A stretch of 64,000 nucleotides of DNA from Bolinopsis microptera (taxonomy: Eukaryota > Ctenophora > Tentaculata > Lobata > Bolinopsidae): the NCBI RefSeq assembly GCF_026151205.1, contig NC_087077.1, positions 10,221,983 through 10,285,982 on the forward strand, read 5' to 3'. Under the pieces are notes generated by a model. That model ran no database searches and had not been told where the DNA came from. It worked only from the letters and a program-made list of their open reading frames with translations. The position numbers and the translations under genes were made by a program. Positions 53,446 to 64,000 of the stretch are shown in pieces. Each line of letters starts with the position of its first letter. The stretch's first letter is position 1.

Positions 53446-53815
53446 ATAGGGTTAATAATCAAGGTTTTTGTAAAATAGTTTTTTCGACTGCAAAACATAA
53501 AAACCTAAGTCATGTTTAGCGAGCAAAAATATTAGAGCCTACAAGTACTCTGACTGCAGTAGAGAGTCAGAGTACTAAAAAGGGTAGAGTAGGCAGACAC
53601 CAGTCGAACCCCCCATGAAGAAAATCATTCCTACACCCCTGGGTAATTGGGTTAATAATCAAGGTTTTTGTAAAATAGTTTTTTCGACTGCAGAACATAA
53701 AAACCTAAGTCATGTTTAGCGAGCAAAAATATTAGAGCCTACAAGTACAAGTACTCTGACTGCAGTAGAGAGTCAGAGTACTAAAAAGGGTAGAGTAGGC
53801 AGACACCAGTCGAAC
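53411..53815. repeat. direct duplication of about 202 bp
   Basis: 53411-53610 and 53611-53815 are near-identical, sharing CCCCCCATGAAGAAAATCAT, ATCAAGGTTTTTGTAAAATA, AGTACTCTGACTGCAGTAGA and GGGTAGAGTAGGCAGACACC. The second copy has GTACAAGTACAAGT expanded. The duplication includes the MITE end and the start of the LINE fragment that follows. Confidence 0.88.
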
Positions 53816-53935
53816 TTGCTTAGGACTATTAAATTTGATTTAGGTAGTAGGAACATTCCATTTGTAAATACAGACGATTTGTACAATTTAAGACTTTTAG
53901 CCTCTGATAGAGCGGGATGGAAGAAGTTGTTATAG
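53780..53935 (+). pseudogene. C-terminal fragment of a LINE reverse transcriptase
   Basis: The frame reads GRVGRHQSNLLRTIKFDL, then LRLLASDRAGWKKLL and a stop at 53933-53935. This matches the usual end of LINE ORF2 proteins (GRxGRP...DL...LAxDRxxWR). A short AT-rich 3' UTR with AATAAAG follows to about 54020. The rest of the element is absent. Confidence 0.65.
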
Positions 53936-55632
53936 TTTGTGTATCAGTATTTCTTTTTTTCTGGCTACTTATCAGATCTTTAAGATGTTCATTTATGTTC
54001 TATTTTTGATTTGAATAAAGTTATATAATAAACAAGTACATGCTTCATGTGATCGATTTAGATTCAAATCATAACGCTGGCTGCTTATTCTAACATGTCT
54101 GTTTACGGGTTGCATATACAACTTACAAATCGTACTATTATATAATTCCATATTACTTTCCCCAAACAATTCTCGAGAAAAGTAAAACACTTCTTCAAAA
54201 CTGGGTATGTTAAATCAGATTTAAATCACACAATAACAAAGCAATTTAATCAACTTAGAGAAAATCAATTCAGTCATATTTAAAGGTTAAAGATGATTAA
54301 TGGCATAACCAAAGTCGAACCTGCAGCACAGTCAAAGACGGTCGATTCCGATCGCACATTGGCAAAAAAGGTCATATTATAAACCCATCCAAAATTAAGT
54401 GGTTCGTAGGACCTCAACATGTCTCCAGATTGTATTTTAATAGGCAATTCCGAAATAACACTATGTATAGAACAAGACTGGTTCACAATACTTCGGAATC
54501 AGCTTTTGACAAAAAAAATCATGCTAGCCAGAATTTCACGGTATGAAATCATTGTCCTACAACAGGGTCTGCCAGGTGAAATTGTTTTTAGTGTTCATAG
54601 GGATCTTTAGATAATATTATTTAAATTCAAAAATTATGGAAAATCGTTATACCAGTAACCCGTCAAGACTAAAAACGTTGATCTTTAAACTTTTACAGAT
54701 AAAAGAAGTAGACAATGATTATGAAGGTGAAGTTCTAAAAATTGAAATTGCGGCATTTAAAAATCAGTGGTCAGGAACTTAAAATATAAAATTCTATAAA
54801 ACAGGGTGGACACATCAAGCGAACAAGTTTACAAAAATAAATCCGGCTAGTAACTTTCATCTACCTTGTAACCGTGGTCATCTTACATATAAATTCGCGC
54901 GCCACCACTTAATTAGTGGCCAGCGAATTCTTTGAATATTGGTAATAGATTCGTAGTATTTGAAAGCATTTTTCATGTAGCTTAATGTGATCGCAGGTTT
55001 AAAATCGTGGTTGCAACTTCACAAGCAAACCCAGAACAATATCAACTGCATATAAAATGCATTCAGATTCTACCCGATCACATATTGTCAACATTTCAAG
55101 AATTCGCGCAACACTAATGAAGTTGTGGCGCACAAATTTCGATGAGAAATTCCACGGTAACTTCTCAGTTCTCTGGTATGGGCAGGGAGCAAACTGTCAA
55201 GATGTAATCTTCAAGAAAATCAACCCACAAATCTTACATAACATCGCTTATAAAAACGCCAGTAGCCACGATAATATGTCTCTGTGGGCTGTAACTCAAG
55301 TTAACACTTTGAATTTAAACTAGTTTGCTTTTAAATATAACCCTGCTCCATAACAAACACTACCGTAGTGCGGTAGTGGGATCAATCAACAAAATAAATA
55401 GCAGATCTACAACTAAACTTAACATTTTGAACGCTCATCACAGATAACAAATCACAAAATTCATGTAGAAAATAACAACCATAATCTGAACGTGCTGTTA
55501 CACACGCTACACTCTACATATATAACACAGGATTCCTCCTGCCGGTATTATTCAAATCCACACTAAGAACTTCTAATTAGTGTACTTATTAGAGTCCTAA
55601 TTAGCGTATAATTTAACTCTAATTGCGGCTAA
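53936..55632. other. intergenic region 3' of the PI3K regulatory gene
   Basis: AT-rich, with no repeat larger than a few tens of bases. An 88-codon plus frame (55057-55323) and others have no recognised domain. The 3' UTR of the minus-strand PI3K gene should occupy its right end. Confidence 0.5.
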
Positions 55633-58600
55633 TTATCTGTAGTTGTTGAACCTGGGATCGAAGGCCGGGTAGAGCAGCTGAGTGTCAAGTTGACGATTGT
55701 GTTCCCTCAGAGACCTGGTTCGGTAGTGTTCCACCAACTGGAATATAATTCATATTAATTAGTACAATTAACAATTAATATAATTAATATAAAATTTTAT
55801 ATGATGTGGTAAATAACTACTACAATGATAAATTGATAATATCATTTTAAGTACATAATTATTTAAAACCTTTTATAAAATGTTATAATCATTGTTGTGT
55901 TTCTTGCGGAGCAGAATAATTTGAATTTTCAGACTGCTCATTAAAAATTGCAATTCAGGGACAGAATGTGGCTAACAAATTCTTACTCCACTACCTACTG
56001 ACTTGGTTAATACCTGGGTGATCGTGGAGAAAGTAGTTGGAGAGACCAAACCATATTTACTATGTTCGTGTAATATCGATACTTTCTTTATTTCGTCTTG
56101 AACGCTGAAATCAGAGATTATTTTAGTTTTGTTACACTAGTTCAGATCTTTTAAAGATTTTGTTTTTGGGAGCATTTACCTCTTGAGAAAAGAAGAGGAA
56201 GAAAAAGAAGAAGAAGAAGAAGAAGAAGAAGAAGAAGAAGAAGAAGAAGAAGAAAAAGAAGAAAAAGAAGAAGAAGAAGAAGAAGTCAACTCACACAATA
56301 TCCAGAGTAAACTGGCCGGGTTTATGAATAGAGGGTCGGATGAGGAATGTGCCATCGGGTTTATTGAGCAGGATTTGTCGGTATTGTTCTCTTGACAGAC
56401 CCTGCTTCAGGTATGTCTCCATCTGGAACTCCTGGTCTGACATCCTGGAAATGGTATTGTAAATTTATTTTGTATGTTTGATTACAAAGTCGACTATGCA
56501 TGATTACAATGATATCGATGATTGATTATAAAGCCGCCCATGAACATGAACTTAACAATAACAGCGCCATCAAAAAATATTAGCTGAAGTGAAACAGCTA
56601 CACTCGATGTCTAAAAGGAAACACTATTATCATCAGACATATATTGGAAATAATAAGCATGGCAATACACGTTAGTTGCACTTGTCAATGGTTCTGTTGA
56701 GAAATGGATGAGAAAGATATGTATAACTATCTCGACGTATTTTTTGTGTTCTAAAATTCTTACATTCTAAGTTTTCGCGGCACTGAAGCGCAATCAAATT
56801 TAAATAGGGCTATAAAGGCTAAGTTACAATATCTGATGACTGTAAACCCAGCACTTCGCAGTTCGCTGTGAACCTGCTGTAAACCAGAAAGAGATCATGC
56901 CCCCACAGCACAGGGTAGAACTACCCACTACCCACTACCCAGCACCATTCACAATATGAAAACTCAGAGATCACGTGACCTTGATAAACCAACCACGTCC
57001 TACTATATACTACGTCCTACTATATACTACGTCCTACTATATACTACGTCCTACTATATACTACGTCCTACTATATACTACGTCCTACTATATACTACGT
57101 CCTACTATATACTACGTCCGACTATATACTACGTCCTACTATATACTACGTCCTACTATATACTACGTCCTACTATATACCACGTCCTACTATATACTAC
57201 GTCCTACTATATACTACGTCCTACTATATACTACGTCCTACTATATACTACGTCCTACTATATATACTACGTCCTACTATATACTACGTCCTACTATATA
57301 CTACTATATACTACTTGGACCGTCACGGGACATTACAGTGATATAACCTGGGATATACCACTCCACGTGTAGGTAAAACAACCGGCACAGAAGAAAGAAA
57401 CTCAGTATTATGGTCTGGTAGAGCACCACGCCCACAAATAGCGACCAAGTACATAATCAATAATGCGACACAGTAATATCCAGAACAAAGCCGAGCTCAC
57501 AAAGGCAAACCAGGCTAGACAATGGTAGTTACATTTCCAGGATTATTCAGCCAAACTGCAGTCACACAGATTGATTTAGATTTCAACGTGTAACGCGTAG
57601 GCAAGGAATGTTAGGAAAATTCCCGAAAAAGGGGTAAATAATTACATAGGGGTGTACTGTACTGTACAACTTCTTATTTAAGGAGCTTAATCGGGACTAA
57701 TAAAATTGGCCTGATGGTTTTAACCGCTGGTAAAATCATCATTTAATTCATTGATACCTTCATGTCTTTACTCTTAATTTGGATGTGGAATAGTAAAATC
57801 GGTGGCACAGTAAGGAATCAAGTTTCACTCGGAAGTCAGAAGATTCAGTAACAGGAATTTAAGAAACGTCCTATTCTGTAGGTTGTAATTTGAGTGTTCA
57901 GTTGCGTTGTTGTAATAGTCCCAGTAACTACATATTGCAACAAAATATGCCCACTGCACCTGGTAGAATCTGAATATGTAAATATCTCTTGCTAGATACA
58001 CTGATAGAGCAGGGTTATTAGAGCAGGGTTATTAGAACACCAGCAGAGTATGGCTAGTTGCTCAGCCTCATAATCACATAATGGGAGGCTAGAAGGGGGG
58101 CACTTCCACCTGGGCCTGGTAGAATCTGAATATGTAAATATCTCTTGCTAGATACACTGATAGAGCAGGGTTATTAGAACACCAGCAGAGTATGGCTAGT
58201 TGCTCAGCCTCATAATGGGAGGCTAGAAGGGGGGCACTTTATCCTTTCTGACCGATCTTGGGGTAGCAGTTTAAAAAAAAGGGAGTGACAGTTTAGTGAT
58301 GCTGTTATAGAGGACTTGGTATTGGCAAAAAAAATAATCTCATGACCCAGTGGACAAAACGTAAAATAGAAAAAGAAGTGAAATGAATGTAGACTGGGGA
58401 GGACTAATTGTTTGTAAGAATTTATTTTTAAAACAAAGACTGTTAAACATCATTGAACTGTCCAGGTATTTACAGGCTAAGCTAAGTTGTAGAGTGTAAT
58501 TTTATTGACCGTGTCAAGTAAACTGAAGAATAATATACGCTTCTTAAACTAGTCGTTTCAACTTTTAACTGGTATCCTACACAGTTTGTATAATGTACAA

Positions 58601-61600
58601 GAATACTATTGACGATTTCTACAATTATACACCGTGACCGGAGGACAACTCTTTCGACAAAGCAGGGAAAATGGACGCTGACCCTCCTTAATTATCTAAT
58701 TTAATAATCAATCAATCAATGAATTAATTAATTAATTAATTAATTAATTAATTAATTAGTATAATATAGAGCTCTTACACCGGGGGAGGCGGCGGCTGCA
58801 GGTTCTGTGGCTCCTCGTACCCAGGGTAGTTGTCCACATCAGCATAATCCTTCTTGTCCAAGTAGGACGCTCTCATTGCGTCCGGATCTATATTCCTGAT
58901 TCGTAGCTGTCTGGTGTAGGGGATATGTCTGGTTTTTCATTAAAGTCATGGTTTTAAAATTAAACAGAAATCATTTCACGAAATCATTTTCGACTGTTCA
59001 CTATTCGAGTATATTGACCATGATAATCACCAAGAAAATTTACCTGTCCAACTCATGTAATTTTCTAGAGTTTTCTTTTATTTCCAATTTTATAGCTTTT
59101 AATGCGTTATCAATTTTTCGCAAGCAACTCTGAGTCTGAAAATATCAAAAGATTAACATGATGAACTATGCAGTAACTAATCAAGATCGTATTAGATAAA
59201 AGAATATCTCAATGATTAACAATAAAGTAATGAATAAATGCATAAATGAATAAGAAACGAACGAATAAAGATGGAAATATAACTTCAAAAGATATGATCT
59301 GATTTACCAGAGTACCGGTATCTAAAAAATATCTGTTTTCAATACCAACAAACCGCACTTACCATACTGTGCTTTAACTCTAAATCACAACTTACCATAC
59401 TGTGCTTTAACTCTAAATCACACTTACCATACTGTGCTTTAACTCTAAATCGTCGAGCACACGCTCTTCTGTCCTCCGTTGACTTTTTAACGCATTTGAT
59501 TGTTCGTTCATAAGAGTCAATGCACTTTGCGACCTGGAATTTAGGCATTACCTTACTTTTCAAGCATTTAGATAGATATAAATTTATAAAATCTAAATCA
59601 AACTAAGTTGTCCAAAAGACAAATATCATAGTAAATCTTGCGGACTTTGACCAATATTGACGGTTTACTCACGACATCTTGTATCGTTCCTCGAAAAGCA
59701 CGGATTGAGCTGACAACCAGTTGATAATATCTTGCTGGGCGGTTTGTATTCTGTTTATTGTCTCGATCTTTTCTACATATTCCTGCTTCTTATTTGCCTG
59801 CCCCTGCAAAAAGATTGGTGTGACATACCTGGCTCTTATTAAGTAAGATCACCAGCCAAGCACCAGCCACACATATTACCGAATACTCAAGATGCCAGGG
59901 GAGGTTCCAAAATATTTTAAAAAATCGATGTTCAAACGCTTCAACTCGTAACAGAGCAAAACCCCCGAATTTCTCATCGTTGAGAAAACTTGAAAATCTT
60001 ACCTCGAAATTTTTGGTGAGCTCCTCAAGCATGTCGCTTATGGTGTTGTACTGATTCTCTAGATCCCCTGCTTCATCACGACCTCGAGCCTGCAAAGGAG
60101 AAAAAATATTTGTTTATTGTAGTGAGAGTTATCAAAATTTACTTTCATCAAAAAATACCTTTATATTCCGTTAATAATTTTCTTTGAAATTATTTTAGCA
60201 AGCCTGTTATTTATGGGTAACCTAGTTTGTAGTCGCTAAAGACAATAAGTGTATCTGTGGTGTTACCTACTGTCATATTGATAAGAGTGTGCTCTGCATG
60301 GTGCACGTGTGCTCTTGGCACACTTGTAAAACAACTACGTTCAATTTTGGTTTATCGATAAACGTCAACTTAATGCACAATCAAGCAAGCTGAAGAACTA
60401 TTTCATACGTATCAAATTGGATGTGCTTTCTCTGGAGATAATATAGTGCGTGCTTAAGGGGGCCGGGGGGGGTCTTCATCAAAATTCTCTCGAAATTGAC
60501 TTTGTAGTTGTTTCTGATGGAGGGGAGTGATATCTATCAGCTGTTTTTGGTCCCATGGAAAAATATTTTTCCTAACCGAAAATATTGCCGGTCAAAGGTC
60601 AGCGCTTATGTGTAATTGTATTGCGTGAGCGATTTTCAATCGCGCGCCCTGAAAATCGAGTCTAAAAATCTATCTCCTCCTACATTTTTTGAGCAATCAC
60701 CCTGAAACTTTCAGGATATGTTCTAAGGACCATTTAGAAGAGATTGTCGGGCCAGAATTTTGAGATAGGCCTTAGAAAATTTTTTATTCGATTTTGAAAA
60801 TCTTGGACCTGAAAAAATCGTCAAAATACGAGGTCCAAGATTTTCAAAATCGAATAAAAAATTTTCTAAGGCCTATCTCAAAATTCTGGCCCGACAATCT
60901 CTTCTAAATGGTCCTTAGAACATATCCTGAAAGTTTCAGGGTGATTGCTCAAAAAATGTAGGAGAAGATAGATTTTTAGACTCGATTTTCAGGGCGCGCG
61001 ATTGAAAATCGCTCGCGCAATACAATTACACATAAGCGCTGACCTTTGACCGGCAATATTTTCGGTTAGGAAAAATATTTTTCCATGGGACCAAAAACAG
61101 CTGATAGATATCACTCCCCTCCATCAGAAACAACTACAAAGTCAATTTCGAGAGAATTTTGATGAAGACCCCCCCCGGCCCCCTTAACTGTAACTATGAA
61201 GCATATAACGACAATATTGGTGTACAAACCTTATCATTGAGGTTGTAAAAAGAGAAGCTACAGGACGGAGCCTCATCCAGGACAAAGGAAAATGTAACCA
61301 TTTAAGCGACACACGATTGACTACAGACTCGTTAACAAACAAAAAACAGGTAATCTTAGACAGATTTTAAATTATGCCGACAAATACAGATTATACGATT
61401 TCAGTTCTACAGTTGTCTGAAGATGCTATTTTGAGTAGCAACCAAATCACATGTTCCTCCCCAATGTAGGATACAGATCTGTGGCTAATATCATGCTGCT
61501 CAAAGGACTGTTTCAGGTTTTGTTTCTGTTAATTATAGTGACGTGGACATGAGCCACATAATTTATCCTCGTGATCTGGATATAATTTAACAGTCGCGTT

Positions 61601-63662
61601 AAATATTCCAGATCATAGTGCGATAATATTTTTTAGACATATGTGATGATGACATGATAGTCCAGTCATTTATGGACATTTTTGGTTTGGTACCTGCAAA
61701 TTTCTTGATACTCACGAAACTTTGCCTCCCAAAAGGTATGAATGAACGATTTCCGAGGGAAGACATTTTTTACCGTGGGGAAACCCCAGGAGGGCCACGC
61801 CCATATTGGCCCAATGATGCAACTGACCGTTTGCTCCTGATGGTCGTAGAGACTTCAAAATTGGCTTAAACGAAGCCAAGTTGTCGAGGGAAAAACCGGA
61901 GAAAATTCGCACAAAATATATCAAAATTGGTTAAATTAGTCATTTTTGCCTCCCTTTATATGTTGATAACTCGAAAAATAAGCATTTTAAGGTACCTAAT
62001 GTTTCATAAGTTGTATATAAACATGGCCATTCTGCGCTGTTTGCACTAGTTTTAAAATCTCTAGGACCTTCATAGCCCAATTTACCAGATACTCATATTT
62101 TTCCATAATTTCTGGAACCGAAAATCAGTTTTCGGCAATAATTGAAAAAGTTAGCACTTAAAGGCATATTTGACTTCGTAAGTCAAAAATAAATGTGCCA
62201 ATTGCGGTTCTTTTGCATTGCATCCGAAGACCTCCTTACAGGAATAAATAAGTAAATACGGCATATCTCATGTTTTAAGTCTGCCACCGTAGAACCTAAT
62301 AGATTCAGACTGGCGAACAATTGTTGTGGAATAAAAAAAGGCCCAATATCGCCGTATCGGTTATGGCTGGGTGGCTCAGTTGTTAAATCTTCCTGCTTGT
62401 TAATCGCGAGGTACCAGGTTCGATTCCCAGCTGAGCTACCAGGCACCAGCCATGTGGTGAGCGCCAAGTGGCGTTATGATCTAGATACACACTTTTTAGA
62501 ACAACAGGCAACGTTAGGCCACTGTGAGCGCCCCTACCTAAAATTTATGCCCTACTCAGGAAAAGAAAGTATGGTACACACTGCCTTAACCGTCACTGGC
62601 CTAATGTATAATTGAATCCTTCGGCTTCCTGTGATTGGCCGGTTAAACTTCTGTAACAATGTGGTTGTTGAAATTTCCGAAGTAAAATAAGTGTTAGATA
62701 AAATAAAACTGACAGACAGAAGGACATGTGGTCTTACCAGTGGTCGTGGTAGAGGCTGCGTTAAACAAATGTCAAGACCACTGTTGTAATGGCTAAGTGA
62801 GCTAGATTTGAAGTGCTGGATCAGCAGGGTGACCGAACTGTACTCTAAGGGGTGACTGAAACCATACTTTCCATCGTGGTGTAAAACTCTTATCAGTTTG
62901 TTGACACCGGCTTTCCTGAAAAGGTGAGGATTAAGGTTTTTGTTTAACATTCTAGGAGGTTCAAGGAAATTCTGGGAAATTCTACCAATTCCTATATCAG
63001 TATAAAAGGAACACAATGTTAGACCGTGTCTATAATTGCCATCAATGGATGAACACAAACTCCCTGTAAACTTTAAATTACAGTATTAGACAAGGAATGT
63101 TTGGTCGAGGGTTCCTGTGTTATGCAGAGCTTTGCACGCATGCGCGCGCTGCAATCGTGTAATCTACACAATGGATGTGAGGTAACTTACGTGCGCTAAT
63201 TTCTTTTTTGGATAGAACAAACACTCCTAAACTAGCAATAGCAAATTATTATTCGTCCGGTTCAGCCTGCTCGTGGGTGGTCAGAAGATTTTACAGTTTT
63301 TAAACCCGGATACATTATATTGTGCTTGAAGCTTCCCACAAGGAATTTTTAAACAGAAAGACATTGTTATATGGCGCTGGCTGATGAGGCACGTCACTTA
63401 ACAAAATTTAAAGTGTGATGCAACCCTGCCACTTAAATTCATACTAACTTTTAATCATACGAAGAATAGAAATCTAACAACTCATGGTATGATTCAAGAA
63501 AGGAAACATAGGAATTCAGACAACAACAAAAAAACAATTAGTAAAATGGTAGCATTGATAAGTTACCTTAAAGTGAGCGTATAGTGTCCTTTAGCGTTCA
63601 TGGCATCTCTTACTAAAAACGTACCGTCTTCCTTATCTCTCATGGTTTCATTTACTTCCTCT
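55633..63662 (-). CDS. PIK3R1: class IA PI3-kinase regulatory subunit (p85/p55-like), 3' part
   Basis: Adaptor that binds phosphotyrosine and holds and inhibits the p110 catalytic subunit at the membrane. Exons in coding order: 63662-63567, 62915-62738, 60089-60003, 59803-59673, 59533-59428, 59135-59044, 58928-58779, 56444-56295, 56104-56014 and 55737-55633. All phases agree, giving about 395 residues. Exons 1-2 make the nSH2 domain ([20 protein letters not shown], then [17 protein letters not shown]). The next five encode the inter-SH2 coiled coil that binds p110. The last three make the cSH2 (DGTFLIRPS, then [14 protein letters not shown]) and end RFNNYR-stop. Both SH2 domains keep the phosphotyrosine-binding arginine in FLx[15 protein letters not shown] segment and a proline run lie between coil and cSH2. 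SH3/BH exons, if present, lie beyond the window. It could equally be named PIK3R2 or PIK3R3; the family is certain, the paralogue is not. Confidence 0.93.
56191..56284. repeat. (GAA)n microsatellite
   Basis: About 30 GAA units with a few AAA interruptions, in the PI3K intron directly downstream (in transcription) of the 56444-56295 exon. Its edge is 11 bp from that exon's donor. On the transcribed strand it is a TTC tract. Confidence 0.95.
56998..57312. repeat. 17-bp minisatellite, about 18 copies
   Basis: Unit TACTATATACTACGTCC, with one CGACTATATAC and one ATACCACG variant and partial units at the right end. It lies in the 2.3-kb PI3K intron. A period of 17 opens long frames in several phases that mean nothing. 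Confidence 0.96.
57963..58241. repeat. direct duplication of about 125-155 bp
   Basis: Copies at 57963-58117 and 58118-58241 share GTAGAATCTGAATATGTAAA, TAGAGCAGGGTTATTAGA and GGCTAGAAGGGGGGCACTT. The first has an extra GAGCAGGGTTATTA unit and an extra ATCACATAAT. Confidence 0.9.
58705..58758. repeat. (ATTA)n / (AATC)n microsatellite
   Basis: AATCAATCAATCAATG followed by about nine ATTA units, just downstream of the donor of the 58928-58779 exon. Confidence 0.95.
59356..59459 (-). repeat. triplicated exon-end/splice-donor segment in the PI3K gene
   Basis: Three tandem copies of a 32-33 bp unit. On the minus strand it reads GATTTAGAGTTAAAGCACAG then TATGGTAAGTGT(G). Each copy carries an exon end and a consensus GTAAGT donor. 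The first gives the 59533-59428 exon; using the second or third donor would bring in an in-frame TAG. Confidence 0.88.
60454..61187. mobile_element. near-perfect palindromic element with TTAA ends
   Basis: Arms 60458-60810 and 60831-61183 (353 bp each) are inverted copies with only about two mismatches by eye, around a 20-bp loop. Both outer ends are TTAA (60454-60457 and 61184-61187), next to GGGGGCCGGGGGGGG and its complement. TTAA target duplication is the signature of piggyBac-type insertion, so this is probably a piggyBac-like foldback MITE. It lies in a PI3K intron, and transcription would yield a hairpin of about 350 bp. Confidence 0.87.
61188..62365. other. PI3K intron segment
   Basis: No supportable gene. 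The 61650-62200 stretch is GC-moderate and looks like repeat DNA (CCCCAGGAGGGCCACGCCCA), but I found no second copy in the window. Confidence 0.45.
62366..62560 (+). mobile_element. tRNA-derived SINE-like sequence
   Basis: A-box-like TGGCTCAGTTG at 62372-62382 and a consensus B box GGTTCGATTCC at 62417-62427, 45 bp apart as in tRNA genes. The anticodon region (CTTGTTAATC) does not form a proper five-pair stem, and the acceptor arms do not pair as a tRNA. A non-tRNA body follows (GTTAGGCCACTGTGAGCGCC). It fits a SINE head or a decayed tRNA better than a working tRNA. Confidence 0.55.
62916..63566. other. PI3K intron between the two nSH2 exons
   Basis: A 651-bp intron splitting the nSH2 domain after its FLVR strand region. 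I see no repeat or gene in it. Confidence 0.6.
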
Positions 63663-64000
63663 CTGAAATTATTTGAGTATAAATGCTAACAAAAAGCTAC
63701 ATATTTTGCGTAGAGAACAATACGTTTATACTTTAAAGGGTGCTTAAATGCTTATAAAGGTATAATGCTGAGCGTTCTTTTGATGTATGCCACTTGTTAA
63801 GGAAGTACACATAAGCAGAATATATTTATTATAGGTGAACGATCAATGATAATAAGATAACAGAGGTAAGTTTCGTTTTAAAGATTAAATGCTGCTTTAC
63901 ATAATAAACATATATTTGCCGCCAGTGCGATAAAACTATTGGTCCGGTGAAGAATATAAAAAGTGAAATGAGCGAGTGTTTTGTTATTTAGGGGATGTAA
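63663..64000. other. upstream PI3K intron, running off the window
   Basis: AT-rich sequence upstream of the first nSH2 exon seen. No further PI3K exon could be identified before the window ends. Confidence 0.5.

Noticed and set aside
55057-55323. 88-codon plus frame 3' of the PI3K gene
   Set aside because: No family resemblance and no splice partners.
56956-57372. Plus-strand frames of 123-138 codons over the 17-bp minisatellite
   Set aside because: Pure repeat translation with no start context or homologous domain, antisense to a PI3K intron.
61654-61924. Opposing 70-codon frames in a PI3K intron
   Set aside because: Both strands open over the same GC-moderate repeat-like stretch; no domain.
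62366-62440. Functional tRNA-Asn(GTT)
   Set aside because: The promoter boxes fit, but anticodon, T and acceptor stems pair poorly, so SINE or pseudo-tRNA is the safer call.

Overview
The window looks like invertebrate animal nuclear DNA: AT-rich, GT-AG introns of about 0.1-14 kb, metazoan proteins, TTAGGG/CCCTAA-like tracts, and several classes of retroelement and DNA transposon. The retroelement mix (restriction-like-endonuclease LINE, GIY-YIG Penelope-like element) and the LDLa-rich receptor suggest a marine, possibly early-branching metazoan such as a cnidarian or ctenophore. I cannot fix the lineage from sequence alone. No bacterial, organellar or CRISPR content was seen.

Layout. (1) 1-3026 is a 184-bp tandem satellite that decays toward the first gene. 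(2) 3591-16729, plus strand, is the complete proteasome lid subunit Rpn5/PSMD12 in nine coding exons. Its 4.7-kb fourth intron carries, on the opposite strand, a gene for an acidic repeat-rich type II membrane protein (5700-8186). (3) 17144-17464 is a foldback repeat. (4) 17687-18898, minus strand, is a single-exon GNAT-like acetyltransferase. (5) 18899-22243 is intergenic repeat sequence with a foldback structure bounded by telomere-like blocks. (6) 22244-47210, minus strand, is one large receptor gene. Twenty tandem LDL-receptor class A (LDLa) exons, all of phase 1-1, splice across a 14.3-kb intron into one terminal exon that encodes more LDLa-like modules, a rhodopsin-type seven-helix domain and a decapeptide-repeat tail. 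The 14.3-kb intron is packed with transposons: a decayed APE-type LINE, an inverted Penelope-like element, an intact RLE-type LINE with a truncated tandem copy, and long inverted repeats 13 kb apart. (7) 47211-55632 is repeat-rich intergenic DNA. (8) 55633-63662, minus strand, is the 3' part of a class IA PI3-kinase regulatory subunit (nSH2, inter-SH2 coil, cSH2) in at least ten exons. Its introns hold a 734-bp near-perfect palindrome, minisatellites and a tRNA-derived SINE-like sequence.

The host genes are unrelated in function: protein turnover, acetylation, cell-surface reception and phosphoinositide signalling. The most distinctive feature is the LDLa-exon array feeding a GPCR. Its array has grown by exon-plus-intron duplication, and small transposons in its introns mark the order of the duplications.
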